Positions 11,416 through 20,511 of a stretch of DNA of 64,000 nucleotides are shown one piece after another. The stretch's first letter is position 1, and each line of letters begins with the position of its first letter. The notes under the pieces are model-generated. The model had not been told where the DNA came from and ran no database searches. It was given only the letters and a program-made list of their open reading frames with translations. The stretch covers positions 992,001-1,056,000 of the forward strand of contig JAGTXX020000011.1 of the NCBI GenBank assembly GCA_019044685.2, in the 5' to 3' direction. Position numbers and translations under genes: made by a program. This stretch comes from Nannochloris sp. 'desiccata'. Taxonomy: Eukaryota; Chlorophyta; Trebouxiophyceae; Chlorellales; Chlorellaceae.

Positions 11416-11936
11416 TCATTGCACGTCCACCTTAAACAACATGCCGCCATCGCAATGCCCATCAACTGGGCAAGCAAACCAATATGTACCGCTTTCTTCG
11501 AAAGTGTAGGTGACGGTCATCGGCCCAGGGACAGCAGCTTGGATTTCGTTTTGGCCATTTTGGCCGTCTTCAAACGAGGGGGGACATTCCCCAGATGGAA
11601 TGCGGTACACACCATGGTTACCTTGGTCCCAAGTGAAGGTCACGGTGTCACCAACAGAAGCAGTCCTGTCCGCAAAGTTCTGGCCCAATGTCCACGGGTC
11701 GATGGTGAGGTCACCACCGCCACCGGCCGTATCAGAATCGCCGGCGCCCCAGCCCTGGAGCAAGGAGCGGCCTGCACAAAAAACGCGTCAATATGTTAGA
11801 TACTGTAGTAAAATCGCATTCCAAGGGTAAATTTAAGCCATTTAGGAAGTTTATGAAGGGTGCATTGGGTGACAACAAACTTACTGGAAGCAACCGCCAC
11901 GAGGCCGAAAAGGAACAATAAAGTGACCTTGGACAT
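11416..11936 (-). CDS. Secreted phytocyanin-like copper protein, paralog 2
   Basis: Two exons, 11885-11936 and 11416-11771, giving 135 residues. The signal peptide (MSKVTLLFLFGLVAVAS) is in exon 1, with the intron again at the cleavage region, in the same phase as in paralog 1. A short Gly-rich linker leads into the cupredoxin domain: TIDPWTLGQNF, NHGVYRIPSGECP and YWFACPVDGHCDGGM. The ligands show the canonical C-x4-H-x4-M spacing with the upstream His of NHGVY, and the second Cys pair (SGEC and GHC) can form the phytocyanin disulphide. It should therefore bind copper as a blue or green copper site. No GPI signal is visible at the C-terminus, which ends right after the domain. Its promoter is shared with, or abuts, the thioesterase gene. 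Confidence 0.85.
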
Positions 11937-12146
11937 GTTTGTTAGGCGTATATAAAGTGCAACAAGGCTTTTTCGAGGTCTTAATCAAAAATTAATGTCT
12001 GGCCTTGGGGTAGGAGCGGGTGTACTTTTCTTTGGCCAGCATCATGCATGCATTGGGTTGAGGAAGAAACGAGCACCTTGCTAGATGCTGTGGTTTGCAC
12101 GCGTAAATGTAAAAACCATCTGCATTTTGGGGTCATCTACATATTA

Positions 12147-13378
12147 ATGAAATTATTGCTGTACACCCTTGCTGTTTTTTTCTGCATCGCTTATACAATC
12201 ATGACTTTTGCTACAGCTCCAGGAGGGCTAGGCAGAGCCGGGAGAGCGTTCGGCCCCACCATCATTCTTCCTGCTGTCAGGCATACTGCAACCTTAATTA
12301 TGTTGCATGGTCTGGTATGACGGCTCCGCCATTGTTTTTTATACTAGATCACTTTTAAAGTTTGTTGGGATTAATTTTATTGAATAATTAATTAAACTTT
12401 TCTTCAATTGCAGGGGGATACAGGGAACGGATGGGCTCCTGTAGCTCCAGAATTGAATTTAAATCACGTCAAATGGTAAGAGCAACGCGCTTCTATCTTG
12501 CCTTGTATTTTATCCCGCCCCCACCACTCTTTTGACTTAGCTTTAACTTTCTCGCATTTAATAGGGTCTTTCCTACCGCTCCTACCCGCCCAATTACCGT
12601 CAACTACGGATCGAAAATGCCTGGTTGGTTTGACATCGACCACCTTGATGAAGAGGCCTTCAGGGCAATGATGAATGGCCACAAAGGCTTTGACCCAGAA
12701 GGCACCAATGAAGCTATCTCTTATGTAACCGATCTTATTGCCAAAGAAGTGGAATCTGGTATCCCAGCTAATCGTATTGTTGTAGGTGGATTTAGTCAAG
12801 GTGGCCATATTGCTCTCAGAACTGCCTTACAGCATCCTGTAAAATTGGCAGGGTGTGCTGCATTGAGCACGTGGTTGGAGCCATCGCCTTTTGAGGTACG
12901 AGAAAAAATATCTATCTAAATCTATATTCTCCTTATTTCTATCTCATAATGAAATAGTCTGAATTCATTATAGAGAATTAACTAAAGCATTTCTCTCCTC
13001 TTTTTTCTCTCACAGATTCCCGCTGCTAACTTAAATCTTCCGATCTTCTACGGCCATGGCACCTTCGATCCTCTGATACCTGCTCCCATTGCTCAAGCTT
13101 CTAATAAAGTACTAGAAGGCAGGGGAATAGCAAATGTAGAGTTTAAGATGTATCCTGGCATGGGACACTCTTCGTGTCCACAAGAGTTACAAGACTTGAA
13201 GAAATTTTTATTAAAGACCCTCCCCGATACACCAGTGACGAAAGCGACACCGTCAAAAGAAGACGTAGAGAAAATGAGCACAAGGGAACTGAAATCATTC
13301 TTGCAAGAAAATGGAGAGACTACTGCTGGGTTGTTGGAAAAGAGTGAACTTGTAGCCAAAGCATTGAGTTTGTTGTAA
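12147..13378 (+). CDS. Acyl-protein thioesterase/lysophospholipase with extra C-terminal SAP-like domain
   Basis: Four exons, 12147-12314, 12414-12475, 12565-12895 and 13016-13378. The alpha/beta-hydrolase core reads MLHGL|GDTGNGW, GSKMPGWFD, GFSQGGHIAL, HGTFDPLIP and GMGHSSC. The catalytic triad is S136, D187 and H220, counted from the ATG at 12201. Family reaction: hydrolysis of palmitoyl-cysteine or lysophospholipid. Two starts are possible: 12201 gives a cytosolic-looking enzyme of 289 residues, and 12147 adds a hydrophobic leader (MKLLLYTLAVFFCIAYTIM) that could act as signal or membrane anchor. After the catalytic domain there is a linker and about 35 residues, MSTRELKSFLQENGE...LLEKSELVAKAL. 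These resemble the helix-turn-helix EKSxLV/SAP-like motif found in some chaperones and RING proteins. That fusion is not the usual APT layout. Confidence 0.87.
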
Positions 13379-13439
13379 GAATCCAGATTTGTTTATAGCA
13401 ATAAAAATTATTTTTTAAATGTAATATTTTTTCTCACTG

Positions 13440-13880
13440 GTGGCCATAGGGATTAAGTAGGGGCCGGTAGCGTGAGGTAGTGATCTCTGGCAGCATAAAC
13501 ATTGGTGAGGGCGATGGCTAGGGTGCCTTGATGGCCTTGATCGCCGAGGAAAAGTTGGTGGATTGTTTAGAGGGCAGGGAGAAGGGCGGAGCACTGGGGG
13601 CGATAGAGCGGGCAGTCGTATACCATAAAGTGGAGGGAATCAGGTACTGTGGGGCAGTGGGTACAGTTGATTCCGGCAGGGTGGGGTGGTATAGCCAGGT
13701 GGAGGCCTGCCAAGGCGATGCGACTACGGGCGATGGTGCTGCGGTGGGCGGTGCTTTGGAGGCCAAGGTAGGGTTGGGGTAAATAGTCCGAGTGGTTGAT
13801 ATGGCGGCGGATATGATAGTGGATGCATAGAAATGGCTAGAGCTACCGATATTTTGTCGGTGGAGGTGGGCGAGGTAGTT
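13440..13880 (-). mobile_element. Relic of a LINE-type (non-LTR) retrotransposon C-terminus
   Basis: In a G/C-rich patch of the 13379-14226 gap, the minus strand is open from about 13836 down to a stop at 13567-13569. It reads ...TAHRSTIARSRIALAGLH...NCTHCPTVPDSLHFMVYDCPLYRP. The C-x2-C-x8-H-x5-C finger preceded by an H-R-S-T-x-A-R-x-R helix is the zinc-binding tail common at the end of non-LTR reverse transcriptases (zf-RVT-like). Downstream of the stop the same frame continues as coding-like sequence to about 13440. No reverse transcriptase core, endonuclease or poly(A) tail is present, so this is a truncated, decayed copy. The match is from motif memory only. Confidence 0.55.
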
Positions 13881-14226
13881 CTTTACTCATAAACACACTA
13901 TTCCTGCGCGGCCAGGAACGCAACGCGTATTTGTAAGTGAACTGATCTGAGATGTACTTTCTTCAAAATCGAAAATCCTCGCTGTACTGCCACTCACCAA
14001 AAATGAGTTAAGATACATGTACTACCTTGTTAGTAATAACTGAAAATAAAAAGAATCAAGAGATCATATAGAAGACGGAACAAAAGCATAATCGTATATA
14101 TCAATTTTAAAGGAAATTCAGAGAGCAAAAACAAAAGGAGAGAAAAGGGGGGGAGCAGGGTCTCTGATGGGCAGTGCGTGTATATTTCTTGCAAAAAAAT
14201 TTCAAAATATCATCTTAATCTTCTAT
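13881..14226. other. AT-rich intergenic region before the pyruvate kinase 3' end
   Basis: About 345 bp, A-rich on the plus strand, with a short polyG run at 14146-14152. It probably holds the 3' UTR of the minus-strand kinase gene. No gene seen. Confidence 0.35.
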
Positions 14227-16762
14227 TTATTTGTCAATGACCAATTGTGACTTATCTCCTGAAAAGGTACCGGCTCCTGCCAGGGACATGGATGCTCTCC
14301 TCATATAACTGGGGCTGGGGGGTGTCCCAAACGTGCCCCCAGCTTCCTGCTGAGCCGCAGCAGCTCCAGCAGCCGCAGCAGCCACGATACCATCAAGCTC
14401 ATTCTCAGGTCCCAACTTAACCTTGGCAATTCCATTTCCATGCTCATTTACTTGAACAACCTTGACTACCAGGGATTGCTTCTGATTCAAAATACATACA
14501 ACGTACTGACGGGGCTTGACCAAGCCTTGGCCATGAGCAGAAGCAATCGCCTCGCCAAGAAGACCTTCACTTCCAGCCATAGGAGCAGCAAGCATGGGAT
14601 GGACGCCACGCATTACCAAACATTGTCGAGCCAAAAATTTACCTTCCATCTGCCAGCCCATATTTGAGGAACGCAATGTTGGTACTACCACAGCCAAAAC
14701 AGGCATGGGGGGGCGGTATTTCGCTACCAGACTGACTGTACGACCAGTCTGCGCTAATACCAAAATCAGACCAGCGTTAATCTTCTCAGCAGTACGCACA
14801 GCAGAGGATGCAATCGACTCTACTTTAGACATCAAGGGGGCACCGGTGATTTTGACTTTTTCCAGTTCCTCTTCAGAGTTGACACGATGAGGTAAGACAC
14901 CAAAAGAAGATGCCCTGCGGTCTGAATTGAGCGCTTTTGAAGGAGAGCTGGTAGCTTCGCCATGCATGGCACCAGGAGATCCCATGGCGTCAACTCCGTC
15001 AGCAGCCCCATTTGAAGCAGAGGGAGGGGGAACTGTAGAAATTCTATTTAAAGGGGGAGGATGAGGTGCTTCCTTCATAGATAAATCGGCAGACGAAGGA
15101 TGTGCTCTATCTAAAGAAAGTTCTTCATCAAAAGCTTCTCCCATCATGTCTTCGTGATGCAAACGATAATCGAAATATTTCTCAGCAGAGCGGCATAATT
15201 TGATCACCGTTTGAACAGTATCCACAGGGTAGAGACCCCGGAGAGTCTCTGCGCCGAGTAAAACACCATCAACACCATCCAAAACAGCATTTGCCACGTC
15301 GGTAGCTTCTGCACGGGTGGGACGAGGGGTATTGACCATGGTATCGACAAAACGAGTGAGCACAATGGGTTTCCCCACGCTGTTGCACTTGGCAACGCAA
15401 TGTTTTTGTAATAAAGCCATCTCTTCAGGTTCAAAATCAAGACCCAAATTACCACGAGACAGTAAAATACCATCAGCAGCAGCGACAATTTCATCAAAAT
15501 TGTGAATAGCGGCCTTGCGCTCGACCTTCGCCATAATCTTTGTTTGAGTTAAACCCATCGCATCGAGAGTCTGACGGGCAGACCAGACATCTTCAGCAGA
15601 GTTACTGTATGATAAAGTCAAAAAATCAATTTCGAAATCAGCACCAAAGGTACGTAAGCACTCGATGTCATGGGCGGACATCAGGGGTAAGTCTCTATTG
15701 AGATCATGGTCGTGTAAACGAAGCTCAAATTCACGATGAGAAACCAAGACAGTGAGTACACCAACAAGAGTGGCATTATTTTGAGCGACACAGCGGATTT
15801 CCTTGGGAGAGGTAGACTGCACTTGCAAGAATAGTGAACCACCTTCTGCACCCGTAGCCAAGAATCGACCAACGTGGAGGACGTTACCAGGTTGAACGAG
15901 TGAAGGGAATTTTGGGTTGTTTACAGGTAAGAGGGATGCGGATGCTTGCGCACCAGGGTCAGTTGTGATGATGACTTCTTTTCCTTCTTCAAATTGGATT
16001 GGTGTTTTCTCGAGGACCATCCAGCCATTGCTATCTTCCTTGGCAGGCAGTCGAACGATAATCTCACGGCCTACAGTGTCTACCCAGACGGAACAGAGTC
16101 TCTTGGTAGCTTTCATGGCTGCGGAGAGGTTTTTCAAAGAGGTGAGATGAAATTGAAGGGAGCCCCAAGTCAAATCCAAGCGGGCACACGTGACGCCAGC
16201 AAGAAGCAATTTAGACATCACTTCCACGCTCTGGCAGGCAGGCCCAATGGTCACAACGACTGTAGAAACGAAGTAAATAATAAGAGAAGGGAACAGTAGG
16301 TAAGAACAAAGAGAGTTTGAGGGTTTTAAAAGGCATAAATTAATATAGACGGGCAATGAGAACATCTGAAGAATATTTTGACAGAAAAGAATTCCTACCT
16401 TTAGTTCCTGCTCCGCAGCGGACATCGTCGTCAGTTACAGGTTCCACAACTTCCTTCATTTCGGCATCCATGAAGAAATGCTGCAAAAGAGAGAATAAAC
16501 ACGAAACCAGTGGAAATCAGAAAATGAGGCATGTCTGGAAAAAGAGCAAAAGACGCGACCTGATCACATCGACAGTAAGCCCATCGGGGCACATAAGTCA
16601 ATATCAATATGAAATCATCATCACTGACGCACCTGCTTCGCCTTGGTGAACTTGCTGCTGCTGCAGATAAAATAAGAAATGGCATGATTAGAAACTATGT
16701 GCGAAACAGGAAAATGCCATTTCTAGTAACTTGGGAAGTGATACTTACCTTGATTTATACAT
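14227..16762 (-). CDS. Divergent pyruvate kinase-family protein (At3g49160-like clade)
   Basis: Four exons, 16749-16762 (14 nt), 16633-16660 (28 nt), 16399-16480 and 14227-16259, giving 718 residues. The join yields CGAGTKVVVTIGPACQSVEV, the PK start. The protein spans the A/B/A fold plus the C-terminal domain (ESIASSAVRTAEKINAGLI, AKYRPPMPVLAVV). Catalytic positions differ from active enzymes. The usual ARFNFSHG reads ARLDLTWG near residue 68. ARGDLG reads SRGNLG near 310, so the magnesium-ligand Asp is Asn. TQMLESM reads TRFVDTM near 345. The substrate-loop Lys of MAKVER (about 285) and the PRPTRAEATDVANAV helix are kept. Plant At3g49160-type proteins, as I remember them, share SWG, RGNLG and LTR. 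About 110 extra disordered, Ser/Pro-rich residues interrupt the C-domain (412-520). Canonical pyruvate kinase activity is doubtful. Confidence 0.85.
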
Positions 16763-17903
16763 GGCAAATTGAAATGCAGGTCTACAGCAACAGTTGCACT
16801 TTGGTAAATGCGACGGGTGATGGATTCGGAATCTAAAGGCTGAAGGCGAACTCTTAACTGTCAATGTGCAATTCTGTGAACAGTAATTGTATTGTGATTA
16901 TAATTATTACATATCTCCGGTCGTTGAAAGCTTTATGAACGAAGAGAATTTCCCTAAGCTCGCTCGCGCGCTACAAAAGCAACGAGAGCAAAAAAGGGGT
17001 TCGAGAAAATAGAAAAGGAAGAGAGAGGAAAAATATAACAAAAAGGGTACGGTCGTGAGAAATGAACGAAGGGAAAGTGAACAAAGCAGGAACCTATTGT
17101 AAAGTTGATGGTACAAACACGATTGAGCAGCAATGGTAAATAGAGCCACCGCCACTAAAACTGGTGGTTGGTAGGGTTCAATAAAGGAACAATCTAGCAG
17201 GGGGAACTTCAATGCAAATAAACAGGTACCAGGCACAATAGAAAAGAGCCAAAATAAGTATTAATTTCAGTTTAAAGCATTGCAATTTAGAAACACAAAA
17301 AGACAGCCCGCTCTTGGTTTTTTTTCTTTTCATCATAGAGCTCATGAATTTTTTCGACATAAGTATCAAGGTAGAGATATTGATAACCCTTGAAGGTATG
17401 CCATTACCTATGATAAAGCCAGGTATGTATTTCCCCAAAAAATCAATAAGAAGTGTAAAAAAAAATAAAAAAGAAGAAAGAAAATAATTATATATTATTG
17501 GAAAGCAGGAGGATGGAGAGGTTAAGTTTAAAAAAGAGAGAGGAGGGGGAAGGCAGGGAGAATATACAATGTTATTATTAAGAGTTCGAGGTAGAAGAAG
17601 TAAAAAGTTATCGATCAACGATACTCTGATGTAATTATGAACGGGGAGTTGCAAGGAGGAAAGAAAGAGAAGGGACGTCTAAGTAGGTAGGTCGACAAAA
17701 CAACGAAAATAAAGAGAGATAGAAGAAGAGAAACGTTCTCATCAGTTCTTGAACTAAGGAATGGAGTTAGAAAGTGAACAAACAAGCAAAGGTTTGAAGT
17801 TTCCTTTTCCCGGCTCACCGACTTTGGAAGGAAATCAACAGAGGCAAAGACATGGGAATACTATTGGTGCGGTACTATTTTAAGTGTAGAGTACGAGGTA
17901 TTA
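16763..17903. other. Long purine-rich gap between pyruvate kinase and Myb genes
   Basis: 1.14 kb. The plus strand is dominated by A/G runs (GAAAGAGAGA, AAAAAG). The open frames here are artefacts of that bias. It should contain the pyruvate kinase promoter and the 3' UTR of the Myb gene, both on the minus strand. I see no conserved protein or RNA. Confidence 0.4.
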
Positions 17904-19535
17904 TTATTCTTGGTCCTGGCCAACTTCCATCAACTGTTTCACAATCAACATTGTCTCCAAAGGAAGATCTGAAGGACCTCGCTGCAATCGCTGACGGAGC
18001 GATGCTTTCGGAAGGCGAGCGACTCGTGTTAAATTGCGCCACTTGTCTTTCAAATCAACAGGAGTACGCGTTTCCAGCATATCTGCAACAGCAGAGACCG
18101 GAAGACGTTTAATTTCAGCCCATTTACCAACACCAGCCAACTTAACACCTTCAACCAAAGCCAGAGTTTCTTCCAGGGACCAAGGGTTATGTTTCTTTTT
18201 CGCCAAAGCAGAGGAAGAGCCGTGGGACTGGCGATGGTGGGTGGAGGTGTGAAGTTGGCTATGGTGGCCTCCAGTACTATTACGGCGGGCGTGAAGGCTA
18301 CCAGATATGGGTAATCCATCTTCAGAGAAGTCTTCAGAGTCGGAGTCTTCCATGGTTTCTCTGAGAGCTGCAGCGGTGACAACAAGAGAGCGACGTGCTG
18401 CAGTCCGCATAGGGCGATCGGAGCTGGAAGGGAAAGATGAGCCGAGAATAGATGGGAGATGAGGCTGGGAGGCAGAACGAGGGTTACGTTGCACCTTCAA
18501 AGGCATTGATCGTGCACGGGGGATAGGAATGAAACTATTACGACCAGTAACACAACCTCCAGCGCTGCCACCGCTCCCTCGGCTCCCTGAAGTGGTCATC
18601 GTTGCAGAGCCAGATCGATCCAAAGAAGGGGAAGAAGGCATGCCGTTACGCTCAGAGTTGTTCGATCCATCATCTTCTGCAGAAAGAGAATCTTCAAGCA
18701 ACGTAGGTAAAGGGCAAGAGCCTATTGCCCGCCTATTTGCCATGTTAATCGGGTTACTGCTGCCCCCATTTGGCATCCCAATATGAGCAGGAGCAAGCGT
18801 ATCTGCCATTTCCATCACGTCAAAACTATCCAAAAAGCCAATATCCAGATCTAAATCTAAATCAGGTACGCTGGTACCTCCGATGTACCGAGTTGTGGTC
18901 ATCGGGGCAGGCAATGGCAAGGTGCCCGTGTTAACAGGCACCATGGGAGTAGTCATGGTAGGGAGTGAAGAAGGCAGAGGAAGAGGTCCAGTGTTAACAG
19001 GTACATGGGTGTTGTTTGTTTCAGGAACCCACGCCCAGTGGCCACCTTGAGCAGGGATGCGGACAGGGGCGGCCGGGGCAGAACTGGGAAAAACAAACTC
19101 AACTGCAGCTAATGCATCTTGAGGGTATAAGGGCGCAGCATTATTTCCTGGGAAATAATGCATCATGCTGGAGTCTTCAGTCAAGCTACTAGCATGGCCA
19201 CCATTGCCACCCCCTCCCGCCAAAAAGGACTGAGAGGATTCGAGAGAGGAGATGTCTTCAGGATAACCAAGACGGGTAGAGCGAATCGGCAAAGGACCGG
19301 TTTCTCTGGCATCGCTGGTCCACCTGTGCATGCTAGACCCCTCTCCACTTAAAGAAAATGGGATGGCTGAGGTGGACTGTACACGGCGTAGGTGAGCGTC
19401 TACACCTTGAGCCTCACAAGACTCTTGCACGAGCGGAGCAGCGACCCATGGGTCGATGGCATCACAATCTACATCCAAAAATGAGTTGCCGCCTTTACTG
19501 GGCGCTGAATGGAACATGAGCGGTTCAAAGTTCAT
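17904..19535 (-). CDS. Telobox Myb (TRF/TBP-like) DNA-binding protein
   Basis: Single coding exon, 543 residues. Upstream of the ATG at 19535 the minus strand reads TTTTGCAG, a good acceptor, so a 5' UTR intron is likely. The N-terminal 440 residues are low-complexity Ser/Pro/Gly. They include an internal repeat of NTGPLPLPSSLPTMTTPMVP and NTGTLPLPAPMTTTR, and acidic patches near the Myb domain. Residues about 449-508 form one Myb/SANT repeat (PWSLEETLALVEGVKLAGVGKWAEIK) whose third helix reads VDLKDKWRNL. That VDLKDKWRN telobox is the diagnostic sequence of telomere-repeat binding proteins (plant TRFL/TBP, animal TRF, fungal Taz1/Tbf1). The position near the C-terminus fits the plant group, but there is no visible ubiquitin-like or TRFH domain. 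It may bind telomeric repeats or telo-box promoters; which is inference. Confidence 0.82.
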   Translation of the reverse strand: MNFEPLMFHSAPSKGGNSFLDVDCDAIDPWVAAPLVQESCEAQGVDAHLRRVQSTSAIPFSLSGEGSSMHRWTSDARETGPLPIRSTRLGYPEDISSLESSQSFLAGGGGNGGHASSLTEDSSMMHYFPGNNAAPLYPQDALAAVEFVFPSSAPAAPVRIPAQGGHWAWVPETNNTHVPVNTGPLPLPSSLPTMTTPMVPVNTGTLPLPAPMTTTRYIGGTSVPDLDLDLDIGFLDSFDVMEMADTLAPAHIGMPNGGSSNPINMANRRAIGSCPLPTLLEDSLSAEDDGSNNSERNGMPSSPSLDRSGSATMTTSGSRGSGGSAGGCVTGRNSFIPIPRARSMPLKVQRNPRSASQPHLPSILGSSFPSSSDRPMRTAARRSLVVTAAALRETMEDSDSEDFSEDGLPISGSLHARRNSTGGHHSQLHTSTHHRQSHGSSSALAKKKHNPWSLEETLALVEGVKLAGVGKWAEIKRLPVSAVADMLETRTPVDLKDKWRNLTRVARLPKASLRQRLQRGPSDLPLETMLIVKQLMEVGQDQE

Positions 19536-20511
19536 AGTTCTGCAAAAGGATGCGGGGCTCGCTGGTTAGAGAAAATATGTCATAAATGAAATTAGTAATT
19601 GGGTCATGCTGATACAATCGCCCATTGTCCATTTTTAGGAATAATGCGCTGCTGATCAATTATTGTTAGATATACACAATCAATACAGCTAGCAATAAGG
19701 ATGTTCCTTGGAGCTCTAAAAATAGTAGGAGAAAGTTTTCATTTTGCATGCCTCCTCCTGGTCTTCTTAACCCCAAAACAGGAGAACCCAACTACTTCAC
19801 TGTGTTCAGCACGCGAGATATGGCTAATTGGGCATGCCAATTCGCGTCCCGCCGAAGGCACAACAGCACGTGAACGATGTGAGCCCAATGGCTCAGATGA
19901 CAGTGCACTCTTGGAGGTCTAACTCACCAGTATAGCTCGCTCGCAGCTCAGGAAAATACACCAACAAAGTACTATATACAATAGGTATTATTTTAACTCT
20001 ACGAATGAGGTTTTGGTGAGAGGCAATTTCTTGAAGTTGCTGCTTCATGGTTGAAGCATGGCGCACGTGAGGCGAGACCCCGGAAAAATTGTGCTGGCTA
20101 GGCCTGGTATACTATACTCTGCGTTGAAGGTGAATTTGACATTGCAACGTTCTTTGATCGAGGGATTCTATAGAAACAGCAGATGGTATACAGGCGCTGT
20201 CACAGTTCGTCAGCGTATGTAAGGTTAGACCTTGAAATACATCTGCTGCCCCACCCAATAACCGACCAAGTAAACTTTCGCTATTTTTAATGAATTCAAT
20301 AAATCTAACAAAGGTTTACTAATAATCAAAAGCGAAGACTCTGATGCATACAAATTAAAATTTCTTCGAACAGGAGAAACAACACAGAAAGCAGAATAGG
20401 AGGTACCAAAGGCGAAAAGAGAAAAACAAGTTCACCAACCCGCCACCGCCGCAGCAGCATAAAAACAACCACTCATAACCACTCTCTGTTTCCTTCGAAC
20501 TCTTTGTTTTC
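19536..20511. other. Intergenic region between Myb and actin genes
   Basis: 976 bp. It probably contains the Myb promoter and 5' UTR and the actin 3' UTR. A small perfect hairpin TGAGCC-CAAT-GGCTCA lies near 19882. A 73-codon open frame at 19701-19922 has no recognisable similarity and is not called. Confidence 0.35.

Noticed and set aside
13528..13782. Open frame of 84 codons on the plus strand in the LINE relic region
   Set aside because: It is antisense to the retrotransposon-like reading frame and has biased, low-complexity composition.
16907..17654. Hydrophobic Leu/Phe-rich minus-strand open frames
   Set aside because: They arise from long purine runs on the plus strand (TTC/CTC codons) and do not resemble membrane proteins of any family.
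19701..19922. 73-codon open frame upstream of the Myb gene
   Set aside because: No similarity recognised, no intron or start context, and it lies in a probable promoter/5' UTR region.
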